Assembly (NCBI GenBank): GCA_035650255.1
Contig: DASRIA010000066.1
Coordinates: 1-57,601 of the forward strand
Reading direction: 5' to 3'
Origin: DASRIA01 sp035650255
Lineage (GTDB): Bacteria; Actinomycetota; Thermoleophilia; Solirubrobacterales; JBBDJG01
Length of the DNA: 57,601 bases
Below the pieces are notes generated by a model. The model was not told where the DNA came from, made no database searches, and saw only the letters and a program-made list of their open reading frames with translations. Every line of letters begins with the position of its first letter. Within the stretch, counting starts at the first letter, position 1. Of this stretch, positions 1 to 7,497 are shown in pieces. Both the position numbers and the translations under genes were made by a program.

Positions 1-163
1 CGTGGGCTGCTACTACGGCTACACCGCCTCGGGCGGCCCGGTGGGCGTGGGCCAGGCGACCGCCAAGTCGATGATCCTCAACATGGTGCTCGTGCACCTG
101 ATCGGGATGATGGGCTCGCAGATCTTCTGGGGCGCGAATCCCAGGGCACCTATCGGCGGCTGA
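1..163 (+). CDS. MlaE/YrbE-family ABC permease, C-terminal fragment (cut by window start)
   Basis: Only the last 53 codons are present, read from base 2 to a TGA at 161-163. The peptide matches the last 53 residues of the next gene with only a few substitutions, so this is a paralogous integral-membrane permease of an MlaE/YrbE (MCE-type) lipid ABC transporter. The next gene starts 3 bases after the stop, giving the YrbE-A/YrbE-B pair typical of actinobacterial MCE loci. The truncation is a window edge and not a mutation. The two 3' ends are also nearly identical at DNA level. Confidence 0.88.
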   Translation, partial: VGCYYGYTASGGPVGVGQATAKSMILNMVLVHLIGMMGSQIFWGANPRAPIGG

Positions 164-166
164 CCC

Positions 167-997
167 ATGACCACGCGCCCGATTCGCCCCCGTGCGTCGG
201 CGGGCGGCTGGCTCGACATCCCCCGGGACTGGATCGCCAGCCTCGGCGACATCATCGGCTTCAGCGGCCGCGCCTTCGGCGACATCTTCAACGGCCGGGT
301 CTTCCACTTCTTCGGGGAGACGATGCGCCAGGCCGGGATCCTGATCCTGGGATCCGCGATGGTGATCTGGGCGATGGTGTTCATCCTCGGCCTGCAGTGC
401 GGGATCGAGGGGGCGTACTTCACGCGTTCGACCGGGTCACCTGGGTTCGCGGGCGTCTTCACATCCTGGTGCGACCTGCGCGAGATGGTGCCCTACATGT
501 TCGGGTACATCCTGTCGGCCAAGGTCGGCACCGGGATCGTGGCCGAGCTGGGCGCGATGCGCATCAACGAGGAGATCGACGCCCTCGAGGTGATGGGCGT
601 GCGCCCGATCACGTTCCTGGCCGCGACGCGATTGCTGGCGGCCTGGATCGTGCTGCCGTTCATCTACGTGGCGGGTGTGGGCGTCGCGTTCTTCGCCTCC
701 TACCTGGCGGTCGTCCAGCAGATCGGCGAGGTGTCGAGCGGCGGGTACTTCCTGATCTTCTGGATGTACCAGAACCCTCCGGACCTGGTGTTCTCGGTCA
801 TCAAGGGCATGGCGATGGCGACCGCGATCGTGGCCGTGGGCTGCTACTACGGCTACACGGCGCGCGGCGGCCCGGTGGGCGTGGGCCAGGCGACCGCCAA
901 GTCGATGATCCTCAACATGGTGCTCGTGCACCTGATCGGGATGATGGGCTCGCAGGTGTTCTGGGGCGCAAACCCGCGTGCTCCGATCGGGGGCTGA
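167..997 (+). CDS. MlaE/YrbE-family ABC transporter permease
   Basis: This 276-residue membrane protein carries the MlaE-family signature around residues 120-147 (GTGIVAELGAMRINEEIDAL then EVMGVRP), the loop that contacts the ATPase. Hydrophobic segments lie near 56-75, 150-180 and 205-225, and the conserved C-terminal region covers the last 50 residues. In the family such permeases pair with an MlaF/Mkl ATPase and MCE-domain proteins to move lipids or sterols across the envelope. Those partners are not downstream here and may lie upstream of the window. The ATG follows the first permease's stop by 3 bases, so the two are surely co-transcribed. Substrate is not inferable. Confidence 0.9.
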   Translation: MTTRPIRPRASAGGWLDIPRDWIASLGDIIGFSGRAFGDIFNGRVFHFFGETMRQAGILILGSAMVIWAMVFILGLQCGIEGAYFTRSTGSPGFAGVFTSWCDLREMVPYMFGYILSAKVGTGIVAELGAMRINEEIDALEVMGVRPITFLAATRLLAAWIVLPFIYVAGVGVAFFASYLAVVQQIGEVSSGGYFLIFWMYQNPPDLVFSVIKGMAMATAIVAVGCYYGYTARGGPVGVGQATAKSMILNMVLVHLIGMMGSQVFWGANPRAPIGG

Positions 998-1019
998 GCA
1001 AGGCGGGATAATCCGCAGG

Positions 1020-1418
1020 ATGTCGGAGCAGAACGTGAGGCTCGTGCGCGCCCTTCACGACGCTGTCGCCGCAGGAGGCCTTGACGCCGCCCGCAACTTC
1101 CTGCATACCGACTTCGAGATGTCGCAACTCCCGCTGCACCCGGAAGCCGGCACCTACCGGGGCGCCCGGGCGGCAGGCGAGTCGATGGACCGGTGGATGG
1201 AGTCGTTCGACGAGTTTCGCTGGGAAGCCGAGGAGTTCATCGACGCGGGCGACCGGGTGGTGGTCGTCGTCCGCGAACAGGGAAAGGGCCGCGGCGGAGG
1301 AGTGCCGCTCGATCACCGCTACGGCACCGTGTGCACGGTCCGGGAGGGCAAGGTCGCTTCCCTGCAGTGGTTTCACGACAAGGAGCAGGCCCTGGAAGCG
1401 GCTGGGCTGAGGGGCTAG
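1020..1418 (+). CDS. SnoaL-like / NTF2-fold small protein
   Basis: This 132-residue protein reads like the SnoaL/NTF2-like alpha+beta barrel proteins common in soil actinobacteria: an N-terminal helix (SEQNVRLVRALHDAV), a cone-forming strand pattern and the segment YRGARAAGESMDRWMESFDE. I chose the ATG at 1020 because the family begins about there; an in-frame extension to 978 adds only the inter-gene region. It sits 22 bases after the permease and may be in its operon. NTF2-fold proteins include enzymes and ligand binders, and no catalytic residues identify a reaction. Confidence 0.7.
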   Translation: MSEQNVRLVRALHDAVAAGGLDAARNFLHTDFEMSQLPLHPEAGTYRGARAAGESMDRWMESFDEFRWEAEEFIDAGDRVVVVVREQGKGRGGGVPLDHRYGTVCTVREGKVASLQWFHDKEQALEAAGLRG

Positions 1419-1479
1419 CCGTCCGGCGCTGCACCCCGTAGGGTTTGCCTCGCCCGGCATTCGCGACGAGGAGGCGAAG

Positions 1480-2937
1480 GTGGCGCAGACCCACATGGAG
1501 CGGCTCAGCCCGATGGACGTCTCGTTCCTGGACCAGGAGAAACGGGGCTCCCACATGCACATCGGCGCGGTCATGACCTTCGAGGGGCCGCCGCCCTCGC
1601 ACGACGACATGCGCGCCCACATCGAGTCCCGCCTGCACCTCGTCCCGCGCTACCGGCAGAAGCTCGCCTATCCGCGGCTCGAGATGGGCCGGCCGCTGTG
1701 GGTCGACGACCCGCGGTTCAACCTCGACTACCACGTGCGGCACACGGCGCTGCCGCGCCCTGGGAGCGAGGAGCAGCTGCGCATGCTCACGGGCCGCCTG
1801 TTCTCGCAGCGCCTGGACCGCTCCAAGCCGCTGTGGGAGCTGTGGCTCGTGCAGGGGCTCGAGGACAACCGCTTCGCCGTGATCAACAAGACGCATCACT
1901 GCCTGGTGGACGGCGTCTCGGGTGTCGACATCACGACCGTCCTCTTCGACACTTCGCCGACCCCGACGCCGGTCGGCGCCGAGCCGTGGAGTCCCGGGCC
2001 GGAGCCCACGAGTGCCGCGCTCGTCGCGAAGGGAGTGGAGGGGCTGGCGCGGTTCCCGTTGCGCGTCGCGCGGAGGGCGCTGCACGCGGCGCGTCATCCG
2101 ACCGAGACGCTCGGCGAGCTGCGCGAGGCCGCCGAGGGCCTCGGGAACATCGCGTGGAAGTTCGCGAATCCTCCGCCCCCGACGCCGCTCAACGTCCCGA
2201 TCGGCCCGCACCGGCGAGTGCGGTGGATCCGCATGCCGCTGGCGGACCTGAAGTCGATCAAGAACGAGCTCGGCGGAACGGTCAACGACGTGTTCCTCGC
2301 GGTCGTGTCGGGTGCGCTGGCGCGCACGCTGCGGCGGCGCGGGGTGCGCACAGAGGGACTGGAGCTGCGCGGCATCGTGCCGGTGTCGGTCCGCGCGCAG
2401 GGCGAGCAGGGTGCGCTCGGGAACCGGATCACTGCGATGCTCGGCCCGTTGCCCGTCTATGCCGCCGACGCGCAGGAGCGCCTGCGCATCGTGACCGAGG
2501 CGATGAAGGGGTTGAAGGAATCGAAGCAGGCGGTGGGCGCGGAGGCGCTCACCCGGCTGCAGGACTTCGCGCCGCCGACGATCCTCGCGCAGGCGTCGCG
2601 GCTCAACTTCTCCGCGCGCGCGTACAACCTGCTGGTGACCAACGTGCCCGGCCCGCAGTTCCCGCTGTACCTGATCGGGCGCGAGATGCTGGAGCTGACG
2701 CCGGTGCCGTTCCTGGCGCCCGAGCGCGCGCTCGCGGTGGCGATCATGAGCTACAACGGCAGCGTGACGATCGGCCTGATGGGCGACTACGACGCGATGG
2801 CCGACCTCGACGAGTTCGGCGACGACGTGGAGCGGTCGGTCGCGGAGCTGCTGGACGTGAGCAAAGATCGCACGGCGGTGAGGACTCCCGCGGGGTCGTC
2901 CGCGAGCCGCCGGTCCGTGACGCGCAGCACCGAGTAG
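1480..2937 (+). CDS. Wax ester synthase / diacylglycerol acyltransferase (WS/DGAT)
   Basis: The 485-residue protein begins with the family signature ERLSPMDVSFLDQE. It has the catalytic HHxxxDG motif as HHCLVDG at residues 139-145 and the late family motif NLLVTNVPGPQFPLYL. WS/DGAT enzymes transfer acyl groups from acyl-CoA to long-chain alcohols or diacylglycerol, making wax esters or triacylglycerol for storage. The start is a GTG with an AGGAGG-like ribosome site 1468-1474. The basic C-terminal tail (about residues 455-485) looks non-conserved and overlaps the oppositely oriented next gene. Proximity to MlaE-type lipid permeases suggests lipid import and storage, which is inference. Confidence 0.9.
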   Translation: MAQTHMERLSPMDVSFLDQEKRGSHMHIGAVMTFEGPPPSHDDMRAHIESRLHLVPRYRQKLAYPRLEMGRPLWVDDPRFNLDYHVRHTALPRPGSEEQLRMLTGRLFSQRLDRSKPLWELWLVQGLEDNRFAVINKTHHCLVDGVSGVDITTVLFDTSPTPTPVGAEPWSPGPEPTSAALVAKGVEGLARFPLRVARRALHAARHPTETLGELREAAEGLGNIAWKFANPPPPTPLNVPIGPHRRVRWIRMPLADLKSIKNELGGTVNDVFLAVVSGALARTLRRRGVRTEGLELRGIVPVSVRAQGEQGALGNRITAMLGPLPVYAADAQERLRIVTEAMKGLKESKQAVGAEALTRLQDFAPPTILAQASRLNFSARAYNLLVTNVPGPQFPLYLIGREMLELTPVPFLAPERALAVAIMSYNGSVTIGLMGDYDAMADLDEFGDDVERSVAELLDVSKDRTAVRTPAGSSASRRSVTRSTE

Positions 2938-3743
2938 CCGGCGAGCTGCAGCGCGGCGTCGCGCCGGCGGTCGTCCTCGAACGCTGCACGTGTGCGATGG
3001 AATTCGAAGCCGTCGAGCTGCACCGCGACCCCTTCCTGTTCCCAGACGGCGTCGACCTCCTGTTCGTTGATCCAGGTGTTCATCGCCGGGGCCGGGAGGC
3101 CGCCATCGCGACATAGACGCGCAAAACGGCGCTCCAGCTCGGAACGGGTGAAGCCCGGGTCGTGGTAGGCGGCCAGTGCCGTGCTCAGCGCCCGCGGCAG
3201 TTTGCGATCGTCGAAGGCGCGCTGGTCGAGTACCCCACGGCGCTCGGCCGCGTCGACCGCGCGATCGAGTTGATCCGGCCTGACGGTTTGTGCGATGTCC
3301 ACCAACGTGCGCGCTACCGACGTCACGGGAATGTTGTCGACCAGTGCCCGGTCATCGTCGGGAAGGTGCCTGACCCGGTGGACGGTGATGGCCGGGCGCC
3401 GCACCCGGTTGGTGGTGGTCACATCGATGCGGCGCCCGGAGTAGGGAAGCAGGCAGTGGTATGCGGCCGCGCGCCTGTGACTCAGCACGCTCCCTCGCCC
3501 GCATGCGAGCAGAGCGGCGATGCACTGTCCCTCAGCAGTCACTCGACCATGTCCGACGGCGTACACGCCACGATGCAGCGGATGCAGTCGCCCCGAGCGA
3601 ACACGATGATGGATCGCGTCCTTGCCGAGCCCCATCGCAATCAGCTGGCGATGCGCGACAACTCCATGCTGTTGCGCCGCCAGCTCCGCCAACGCGACGT
3701 CCGGCGTGGACACTTCATCGCCTATATGGCGATCAAATGGCAT
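2787..3743 (-). CDS. AbiEi-type winged helix + DUF559 (Vsr-like fold) protein
   Basis: Residues about 16-66 resemble the AbiEi antitoxin N-terminal winged helix (HGVVAHRQLIAMGLGKDAIH, then LHPLHRGVYAVGHG). Residues about 198-295 resemble the DUF559 Vsr/PD-(D/E)XK-like domain (ELERRFARL, a D near 231, LDGFEFHRTRAAFEDDRRRD, GYSVLRV). This two-domain layout is abundant in actinobacteria and usually has no adjacent AbiEii toxin; none is seen here either. The position normally Glu before the DG motif is Gln (VQLDG), so nuclease activity is doubtful. The last 50 residues, ending in a Ser-rich tail, lie antisense to the WS/DGAT 3' end. Function is unknown. Confidence 0.75.
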   Translation of the reverse strand: MPFDRHIGDEVSTPDVALAELAAQQHGVVAHRQLIAMGLGKDAIHHRVRSGRLHPLHRGVYAVGHGRVTAEGQCIAALLACGRGSVLSHRRAAAYHCLLPYSGRRIDVTTTNRVRRPAITVHRVRHLPDDDRALVDNIPVTSVARTLVDIAQTVRPDQLDRAVDAAERRGVLDQRAFDDRKLPRALSTALAAYHDPGFTRSELERRFARLCRDGGLPAPAMNTWINEQEVDAVWEQEGVAVQLDGFEFHRTRAAFEDDRRRDAALQLAGYSVLRVTDRRLADDPAGVLTAVRSLLTSSSSATDRSTSSPNSSRSAIAS

Positions 3744-3795
3744 CGACGCCGAGGGTGGCAGGCCAACCCGCGCGCATGGGGCGCGGCGTGTGGCG

Positions 3796-4416
3796 TTACG
3801 GCGCCAGGCGTGTGAACAAACGCTCGAGCGCGGGGCGGAGGATCGTTTGCTCGAAGTCGCTGCGTGGCGTCGTGAGCTGGCCCAGGATCAGGCCCGTGAT
3901 GGTCGCGACGACCACGTGCGCGTCGGTCTCGGGGTCGTCCGAGCCGGCAGCCCGGAGGCCCGCCTCGGCCAGCCGCAGTTGTGCTTCTTCCCACCTCGCC
4001 ACCTCGTCCCGCAACGACGGCTGGCGGGCGGCTTCGAGCAGGAACTCGTAGAGCGCGATCGGGCGCGCCGGGTCCGCCTGTACGTCGGCGGCCAATGCGG
4101 TCGATACCTCCCGGGCCCAGTCGGCGGGGGCGACGTGGCGCGGCGCCAGCTCCAGCACGAGGCGCTCGAACCGCTCGACCTCCTCGCCGGCTGCCAGCGC
4201 CACTGCCTCGCGGAAGATCTCCTCCTTGGAGGAGAACCAGTAGGTGGTCGCCGACACCGCCACGCCGGCGCGTTCGGCGACCGCCCGGTGAGTCAGCGCA
4301 TCCGGTCCCTCCTCGCCGACCAGCTCGATCGCCGCGCGCAGGATCGCGTCGCGCCGCGCGGCGCCGCGCGGCCTCTCTTTGGGCCTCTGCCTGTGCTGCC
4401 CACGGGTTTGGTACAT
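3796..4416 (-). CDS. TetR-family transcriptional regulator
   Basis: This 206-residue protein has a TetR helix-turn-helix near residues 25-70 (RDAILRAAIELVGEEG, LTHRAVAERAGVAVSATTYW, FSSKEEIF) and an all-helical ligand-binding C-terminus. I start it at the ATG at 4416. A longer in-frame reading from 4467 would run through the operators and overlap the start of the divergent gene. It is transcribed away from the diiron-SCP2 gene, with 49 bases between start codons. That spacer and the start codon itself contain two TTGGTAC-containing palindromes, so autoregulation and control of the neighbour are likely. The ligand is unknown, possibly a lipid or sterol given the SCP2 domain next door. Confidence 0.88.
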   Translation of the reverse strand: MYQTRGQHRQRPKERPRGAARRDAILRAAIELVGEEGPDALTHRAVAERAGVAVSATTYWFSSKEEIFREAVALAAGEEVERFERLVLELAPRHVAPADWAREVSTALAADVQADPARPIALYEFLLEAARQPSLRDEVARWEEAQLRLAEAGLRAAGSDDPETDAHVVVATITGLILGQLTTPRSDFEQTILRPALERLFTRLAP

Positions 4417-4446
4417 TTGTGCCACTCGTTGGTACAAACATACCAA
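4408..4446. promoter_or_regulatory. Double TetR operator between divergent genes
   Basis: Two related palindromic sites occur at 4408-4425 (TTGGTACATTTGTGCCAC, imperfect) and 4429-4446 (TTGGTACAAACATACCAA, perfect TTGGTA/TACCAA arms). Their TTGGTAC halves are exactly 21 bases apart, two helical turns. The first covers the TetR start codon; the second ends 19 bases before the ATG of the diiron-SCP2 gene. Size and symmetry fit a TetR dimer pair. Binding is inferred. Confidence 0.75.
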
Positions 4447-4465
4447 AGCCCCCGGAGGCTCAGGC

Positions 4466-5728
4466 ATGGCGACCGTCGCGCAGCAGATCAGCTACACGGA
4501 CCTCTACGCCCGCTGGGAGCGCGGCAACTGGCGCGCGACCGAGATCGACTTCACGGAGGACCGCCGTCAGTGGTGGGAGGTGATGACGGAGTTCGAGCGC
4601 AAGGCCGCGCTGTGGAACTACGCGCTCTTCTTCTGGGGGGAGGACGCCGTCGCCGACGGCCTCTCGCCGTACATCGACGCCGCCCCGCGCGAGGAGCAGA
4701 AGTACTTCCTCGCCACCCAGCAGGTCGACGAGGCCCGCCACGCCGTGTTCTTCTCACGCTTCATGCACGAGGTGTGCGATGTGGGCGACGGCACCGTCGC
4801 CGGGGGCCTCGAGGCGATCAAGCCCGAGCTGACGTGGGGCTTTCGCATGGTGTTCGACCGGCTCGTGCAGATGTCGGACGAGCTGCGCCGCGACCCCTCG
4901 CTGCCGCGCCTGTCCGCCGCGATCGCGCTCTACCACGTCGTGATCGAGGCGACGCTCGCGCAGCCCGGCCAGCACTTCATCACCAGCTACCTGCACGAGC
5001 GCGGCCTGCTGCCCGGCTTCCGCGAGGGCATGGACCGCATCGCTCAGGACGAGCAGCGCCACATCGCCTTCGGCGTGAAGCTGCTCTCGGACATCGCTGC
5101 CGGCGACGCCGAGTGCACCCGAGCCGTCACCGACCTCCTGCGCGAGGTGCTGCCGTGGACGGCGTCCGTGCTCACGCCGCCGGGCTGGGACCTGCGCTAC
5201 ACGGAGGTGTTCGGCTTCAAGCTCGAGGACATCGCGAAGGAAGGCGCCGAGTCGCTGGAGACCAAGATGCGCAGCGCGGGGCTGCCGATGGAGGAGCTCC
5301 CCGGCCCGCCGATCTTCGCCTGGGGCCTGCCGCCCGAGCGGCGCATCCGGAACGGCCTGCGCCTCGTCCGCGGCGGAGTGCTCGGCGAGAAGCTCGGACC
5401 GCCCAGCTCAGACCCGGAAACGGTGGCCGCCCTGTTCGACCTGCTCGGCGCGAGCCTCGACCACACGAAGGCGCCGCCCGAGCCCGGGACCATCCAATGG
5501 GACTTCGCGGATGCCGACCCGTGGCACCTGGTCGTCGCCAACGGCGACACGCATGTCGAGCAAGGCCGCGCGGCTCAGCCGACGGTCACCTTCCAGTGCC
5601 GCTTCGAGGACTGGGCCGACGTGTTCGCCGGGCGCGAGCACCCGCTCCGCCTCGCCGCCCGGCGGCGCCTGAGGCCCAGCGGCGACTTCCGCTGGCTGTG
5701 GCGCGCGCGCGGCATGTTCCCCCGCTGA
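4466..5728 (+). CDS. R2-like diiron (ferritin-like) protein fused to SCP2-like lipid-binding domain
   Basis: The 420-residue protein has a four-helix R2-like core with a complete set of dimetal ligands: E59 (FFWGED), E89 and H92 (DEARH), E161 (VVIEATL), E196 and H199 (DEQRH). This is the ribonucleotide-reductase small-subunit / R2-like oxidase pattern. Residues about 338-412 look like an SCP2 sterol-transfer-type domain (WHLVVANGDTHVEQGRAAQP, then AGREHPLRLAARRRLRPSGD). A diiron oxygenase or oxidase acting on a lipid held by SCP2 is a reasonable inference. It is not a normal class I R2: no radical-transfer C-terminus and no R1 partner nearby. The start at 4466 has GGAGG about 8 bases upstream. 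The divergent TetR gene probably represses it. Confidence 0.82.
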   Translation: MATVAQQISYTDLYARWERGNWRATEIDFTEDRRQWWEVMTEFERKAALWNYALFFWGEDAVADGLSPYIDAAPREEQKYFLATQQVDEARHAVFFSRFMHEVCDVGDGTVAGGLEAIKPELTWGFRMVFDRLVQMSDELRRDPSLPRLSAAIALYHVVIEATLAQPGQHFITSYLHERGLLPGFREGMDRIAQDEQRHIAFGVKLLSDIAAGDAECTRAVTDLLREVLPWTASVLTPPGWDLRYTEVFGFKLEDIAKEGAESLETKMRSAGLPMEELPGPPIFAWGLPPERRIRNGLRLVRGGVLGEKLGPPSSDPETVAALFDLLGASLDHTKAPPEPGTIQWDFADADPWHLVVANGDTHVEQGRAAQPTVTFQCRFEDWADVFAGREHPLRLAARRRLRPSGDFRWLWRARGMFPR

Positions 5729-5734
5729 GTGCCT

Positions 5735-5754
5735 GCGCCGGGAGGAACCGGCGC
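5735..5754 (+). terminator. GC-rich hairpin after the diiron-SCP2 gene
   Basis: GCGCCGG and CCGGCGC form a 7-bp stem with a 6-base loop starting 7 bases after the stop codon. There is no U tract, so it is only a possible terminator or 3'-end stabiliser. Confidence 0.35.
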
Positions 5755-5848
5755 GCGAACCGTTCCTGGACGTAAGACTCAGTTTCGCCGCCCGCATCGC
5801 CGGAAATAGCGGCGACGGGGGATTGTTCTGCGACCAAAGGAGGGTCAG

Positions 5849-6412
5849 ATGAAGAAGCTCTTGCTCGCCGCGGTGCTAGCGCTTGCCGCGGTCGCGATGG
5901 TCGTCACGGTGGCGACCGCGAAGAACGGCAACGGGCATCGAGGTAACGGCGGGTTCCACGCAAAGCTGGACGGCTATCAGGAGGTCCCCGAGGCGATCTC
6001 GACCGCTGCACGGGGCAAGCTCAAGGTGAAGGTCAGCGGCGAGACGGTGCAATACAGGCTGCGCTATTCCGGCTTCACGGGAGCGGTGAACGCGGCCCAC
6101 ATCCACTTCGGGCGTCCCGCGGTGACCGGTGGCGTGATCGCTTTCCTCTGCGGTGGCGGCGACAAGCCCGCCTGCCCGGCCAACGCCGGCGAAGTCAGCG
6201 GCACCATCGATGCTGCCGATGTACTCGGCCCCGCGGACCAGGGCATTGATCCTGGAGAGTTCGACGAGTTCGTCGCCGCTCTGAAGGCGGGTGCGACGTA
6301 CGCCAACGTCCACACCCCGCAGTACGAGACCGGTGAGATCCGCGGACACATCGGCAAGGGCAAGTTCGGTGGATTCGGGTTCGGGCGCGGCCACGACAAG
6401 GACCGTGACTGA
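5849..6412 (+). CDS. Secreted CHRD-domain protein
   Basis: The 187-residue protein has a clear signal peptide (MKKLLLAAVLALAAVAMVVT, cleavage near VATA). The CHRD domain then spans residues about 36-175: FHAKLDGYQEVPE, a VQYRLRYSG strand, AAHIHFGRPAVTGGVIAFLC and a closing VHTPQYETGEIRGHI. CHRD domains occur in chordin and in many secreted bacterial proteins; their biochemical role is unknown. The C-terminus is rich in Gly, Lys and Asp. The ATG has a strong AAGGAGGG ribosome site 7 bases upstream. A good intrinsic terminator follows, so this is a single-gene unit. Confidence 0.88.
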   Translation: MKKLLLAAVLALAAVAMVVTVATAKNGNGHRGNGGFHAKLDGYQEVPEAISTAARGKLKVKVSGETVQYRLRYSGFTGAVNAAHIHFGRPAVTGGVIAFLCGGGDKPACPANAGEVSGTIDAADVLGPADQGIDPGEFDEFVAALKAGATYANVHTPQYETGEIRGHIGKGKFGGFGFGRGHDKDRD

Positions 6413-6434
6413 CCCTTGCTAACCGCAAGGTCGC

Positions 6435-6464
6435 AAGAGAGGCCCGCGCAAGCGGGCCTCTCTT
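6435..6464 (+). terminator. Intrinsic terminator of the CHRD gene
   Basis: A perfect 13-bp stem (AAGAGAGGCCCGC with GCGGGCCTCTCTT) closes a GCAA tetraloop and is followed by TCGTGTT. It lies 22 bases after the CHRD stop and 50 bases before the next gene. Confidence 0.85.
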
Positions 6465-6513
6465 CGTGTTAACCGAACCATTTGCCAGATGAGCCGCTGA
6501 TAGCTTCCGGGCC

Positions 6514-7497
6514 GTGACCGGATCGCTGGCAATCGAGGCCTCGGGCCTACGCAAGTCCTACGGCGACGTGGTGGCACTCGACGGCATCGACCTGTGCGCT
6601 CCGCAGGGCACGGTGCTCGGCCTGCTGGGCCCGAACGGCGCCGGCAAGACGACCGCCGTGCGCATCCTCACCACGCTGCTCCCGCCTGACGGCGGCAGCG
6701 CCCACGTCGCCGGCCTGGACGTCGTGCGGGAGGCCGCACGGCTGCGCGCGCACATCGGGCTCGCCGGCCAGTACGCGGCGGTCGACGAGAGCCTGACCGG
6801 GAAGGAGAACCTCGAGATGGTGGGCCGGCTCTACCACCTCGGACGCGCGCGCTCCCGCGCGCGCGCGCAGGACCTGCTGGCCCGGTTCGACCTGCTGGAG
6901 GCCGGCGACCGGCTCGCGCGCACCTACTCGGGCGGCATGCGGCGGCGTCTGGACCTCGCGGCCGCGCTGGTGGCCGAGCCCGAGGTGCTGTTCCTGGACG
7001 AGCCCACGACGGGACTCGATCCTCGCAGCCGCCTGGGGATGTGGGCGACGATCGAGGACTGCGTCGCGGCCGGCACCACGGTGCTGCTCACCACGCAGTA
7101 CCTGGACGAGGCCGACCGGCTCGCCGATCGCATCGCGGTGATCGACCGCGGGCGCGCAATCGCCGAGGGCACGCCGGACGAGCTGAAAGACCGCGTCGGC
7201 GGCGAATGGCTCGAGATCGCCCTCGAGGACCGCTCCGACGCGGACACGGCGATCGCGGCGCTGGCCGACCTGGGCGACGGCCGGCCGACATGCGAGGAGG
7301 GCCTGCTGCGCGTCCCGGTCGCCCGCCGGCGCGGTGTGATCGCGGAGTCGGTCAGGCGCCTCGACGAGGCTCAGGTGGCGATCGACGACGTCACGGTGCG
7401 GCGCCCCACGCTGGACGACGTCTTCATGGTGCTGACGGGACACGCAGCCGAGGAAGAGGGCACGGAGGAGCGGGGCAGGGAGGAGGCGCTCGCGTGA
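6514..7497 (+). CDS. ABC exporter ATPase, DrrA-like
   Basis: This 327-residue ATPase has Walker A GPNGAGKTT, a Q-loop region (GLAGQYAAVDE), the signature YSGGMRRRLDLA, Walker B VLFLDEPTTGLDP and an H-loop position occupied by Q (LLTTQYLDEA). The Gln-for-His substitution and the C-terminal VRRPTLDDVFMVLTG module are typical of the DrrA/daunorubicin-resistance subfamily, which powers export of drugs or lipids with a separate ABC-2 permease. The GTG start at 6514 is the natural one for the family. The stop overlaps the permease start by 4 bases (GTGA), so expression is coupled. Confidence 0.92.
   Translation: MTGSLAIEASGLRKSYGDVVALDGIDLCAPQGTVLGLLGPNGAGKTTAVRILTTLLPPDGGSAHVAGLDVVREAARLRAHIGLAGQYAAVDESLTGKENLEMVGRLYHLGRARSRARAQDLLARFDLLEAGDRLARTYSGGMRRRLDLAAALVAEPEVLFLDEPTTGLDPRSRLGMWATIEDCVAAGTTVLLTTQYLDEADRLADRIAVIDRGRAIAEGTPDELKDRVGGEWLEIALEDRSDADTAIAALADLGDGRPTCEEGLLRVPVARRRGVIAESVRRLDEAQVAIDDVTVRRPTLDDVFMVLTGHAAEEEGTEERGREEALA

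Noticed and set aside
4379..4465. N-terminal extension of the diiron-SCP2 protein
   Set aside because: The added 29 residues would be encoded by the operator region, and GGAGG favours the ATG at 4466.
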